Shown here: piece after piece, positions 62,741 through 64,000 of the stretch | How positions within the stretch are numbered: the stretch's first letter is position 1 | How the letters are laid out: each line of letters begins with the position of its first letter | Assembly: GCF_002950575.1 (NCBI RefSeq) | Contig: NZ_CP026923.1 | Coordinates: forward strand, 248,001-312,000 | DNA: 64,000 nucleotides | Source: Pontimonas salivibrio | Lineage (GTDB): Bacteria > Actinomycetota > Actinomycetes > Actinomycetales > Microbacteriaceae | Direction: 5' to 3' | Translations under genes and position numbers: made by a program | The notes under the pieces: model-generated | Databases searched by the model: none | The model's input: the letters and a program-made list of their open reading frames with translations, nothing else | Told to the model about the DNA's origin: nothing

Positions 62741-63681
62741 ACCTTTCGAAGCAACACCGTATTGATTCGGTGGTCGGCTTCTTTCCGCAAGATCAGTGAC
62801 GCTCGCGGTTTTGTGGGCGAAATGTTGTCTTGCAGGTTGGGTTTGTTCACTTCAGCCCAAATTCGCCGCGCCTCCGCTCTTGCTTCTGGCTCACTCAAGC
62901 TCGAATAGCGGTGAAAGTAACTGCGGGGGTCAGCAAAGGCTCCCTGTTGGAGTGCGAGAAAACGCTCTTCGTACCATGTCGCAATATCCCGGGTTCGAGC
63001 GTCAACATAAATGCTGAAATCGAACAGGTCGCTCACCGCTAACGCTGACGAACCACTCGGTGGTTGGAGGACGTTCAGCCCCTCCAGAATGAGCACGTCG
63101 GGAGAGTCGACGACTTGGGTTTCCCCCTCCAGCCGGTCATACAACAGGTGGGAGTAGACGGGCGCTTCCACCGGCGCGACGCCGCTTTTGACCTGGGAGA
63201 TAAAGCGCAGGAGAGAGCGCCGGTCGTAACTTTCAGGAAAACCTTTGCGGTGCAAAATGCCACGGCGCTCTAACTCTTTGGTGGGCCACAAGAAACCATC
63301 CGTTGCCACAAGGTCCACTTTGGGTGTTTGGGCTTGGGCGCTGAGTAGCTCCCGCAACAGCCTGGAAGTGGTGGATTTTCCTACCGCCACACTGCCGGCA
63401 ACCCCAATCACAAAAGGTGTGAGGGTGGTGTCTGCACCTAGGTAGGTCCTGGTGTGGTGGTGGAGGTCCCTGGTTGCTTGGATGTAGAGGCCCAACAGTT
63501 CCGCCAAGGGTTGATACACCTGGGTGACTTCATCTACGTCAAGGCGATCACCGGTCGAGCGGATGCGCGCAAGATCCTCATCCGTGAGGGTGAAGGGTTT
63601 TCTGGCGGAGAGGCTGGCCCAACTGGCTCGGTCGTAGGCGACAAACGGGGTAGCGTTTTCCGCGCTCTCTCGGGCGGGCAT
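62737..63681 (-). CDS. coaA: Pantothenate kinase (type I)
   Basis: 314-residue P-loop kinase catalysing the first step of coenzyme A synthesis. P-loop [51 protein letters not shown] and [10 protein letters not shown] fit bacterial CoaA. The frame is open to 63771, but ATG 63681 is chosen: it gives the family length, has TACTGT 7 nt upstream (leaderless), and longer forms would overlap glmS. Confidence 0.95.
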   Translation of the reverse strand: MPARESAENATPFVAYDRASWASLSARKPFTLTDEDLARIRSTGDRLDVDEVTQVYQPLAELLGLYIQATRDLHHHTRTYLGADTTLTPFVIGVAGSVAVGKSTTSRLLRELLSAQAQTPKVDLVATDGFLWPTKELERRGILHRKGFPESYDRRSLLRFISQVKSGVAPVEAPVYSHLLYDRLEGETQVVDSPDVLILEGLNVLQPPSGSSALAVSDLFDFSIYVDARTRDIATWYEERFLALQQGAFADPRSYFHRYSSLSEPEARAEARRIWAEVNKPNLQDNISPTKPRASLILRKEADHRINTVLLRKV

Positions 63682-63688
63682 GACCTCA

Positions 63689-63694
63689 ACAGTA
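63689..63694 (-). promoter_or_regulatory. -10 box, leaderless, for coaA
   Basis: Minus-strand TACTGT, then 7 nt, then ATG 63681. Confidence 0.55.
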
Positions 63695-63725
63695 GTACCA
63701 CCGGGTTGGCTGGGGAGCCATCGCC

Positions 63726-63731
63726 TAGACT
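63726..63731 (+). promoter_or_regulatory. -10 box, leaderless, for glmS
   Basis: TAGACT, then 7 nt, then ATG 63739. The coaA and glmS start codons are 57 bp apart, each with its own hexamer. Confidence 0.6.
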
Positions 63732-63738
63732 CGAGCAC

Positions 63739-64000
63739 ATGTGTGGAATTGTCGGATATGTCGGCCATCAAGCGAGCCTTCCAGTGTTAATGGCCGGTCT
63801 GAAGCGTTTGGAATATCGCGGTTACGACTCCGCCGGTGTCGCCATTGTTGACGAGGTGGGTGGTATCCACACCGCAAAAAAAGCCGGCAAACTTCAGGTA
63901 CTCGCCGATCAGCTCACCATCGAAGCACTGGGCGAAGGTCACACCGGCATTGCCCACACTCGGTGGGCCACACACGGTGGTCCCACCGATTTAAACGCCC
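63739..64000 (+). CDS. glmS: Glutamine-fructose-6-phosphate aminotransferase (partial, 5' end)
   Basis: The first 87 codons are in the window. [11 protein letters not shown] carries the N-terminal nucleophile Cys (after Met removal), followed by [17 protein letters not shown] and [15 protein letters not shown], the glutaminase-domain signatures of GlmS. It makes glucosamine-6-phosphate from fructose-6-phosphate and glutamine, feeding glmM nearby. The isomerase domains lie beyond the right edge. There is no glmS ribozyme-type leader; the -10 sits directly on the start. Confidence 0.95.
   Translation, partial: MCGIVGYVGHQASLPVLMAGLKRLEYRGYDSAGVAIVDEVGGIHTAKKAGKLQVLADQLTIEALGEGHTGIAHTRWATHGGPTDLNA

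Noticed and set aside
63682-63771. Longer coaA reading frame starting at 63771
   Set aside because: It would run into glmS and its leaderless promoter; the 314-residue form from 63681 has the normal family length and its own -10 box.

Overview
The window is a gene-dense stretch of a high-GC Gram-positive (actinobacterial) chromosome. The r-protein and RNA polymerase sequences, the TTG/GTG start habits, a BldC-like regulator, the 32-residue bS22-type protein and the actinobacterial coiled-coil insert in RpoC all fit the family Microbacteriaceae. Very short intergenic gaps, several convergent gene overlaps (4, 8, 11 and 44 bp) and many promoters placed directly on the start codon suggest a streamlined, small-genome member, such as an aquatic Rhodoluna/Aquiluna/Pontimonas-like lineage. 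The genus is inference. No tRNA, rRNA, CRISPR, prophage or insertion sequence was seen.

Layout. 1-2.4 kb: a glycine betaine/choline-type ABC importer on the minus strand, running off the left edge, divergent from an IclR regulator (2.5-3.3 kb). 3.4-4.7 kb: a bicarbonate permease/PII-like pair (SbtA/SbtB type). 4.7-8.6 kb: minus-strand membrane proteins, a class I amidotransferase and a UDP-glucuronate decarboxylase-like enzyme. 8.6-12.7 kb: the pstSCAB phosphate operon with PHO-box-like repeats. 12.7-17.9 kb: kynureninase, DUF4395 protein, pseudouridine-5'-phosphate glycosidase plus PfkB kinase, photolyase. 18-28.6 kb: small housekeeping and regulatory genes (wHTH protein, upp, tadA, proC, TrkAH potassium uptake, ArsR, bldC, bS22, glutaredoxin, Nudix-like, two methyltransferase-type proteins, DUF427, SprT-like).

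28.6-41.4 kb: rpoBC, a small prepilin-peptidase-like gene and the str operon rpsL-rpsG-fusA-tuf, with a recognisable promoter and/or terminator on each. 41.4-43.8 kb: two small HTH regulators, each preceded by an inverted repeat, and two membrane proteins. 44.2-59.4 kb: the S10-spc-alpha ribosomal supercluster (rpsJ to rplQ) with secY, adk, infA and rpoA inside, lacking rpsN and map at their usual places. 59.4-64 kb: truA, rplM-rpsI, glmM, coaA and the start of glmS.

Two themes stand out. First, 18 genes have a TAnnnT hexamer exactly 6 or 7 nt before the start codon and no leader or Shine-Dalgarno, which is the layout of leaderless transcription; this also helps choose starts. Second, several ribosomal proteins carry long low-complexity charged tails, most strikingly L15 with about 157 N-terminal Lys/Ala/Pro/Thr residues resembling an actinobacterial HU or histone H1 tail, two genes after an S5 with an acidic Ala/Glu/Pro tail.
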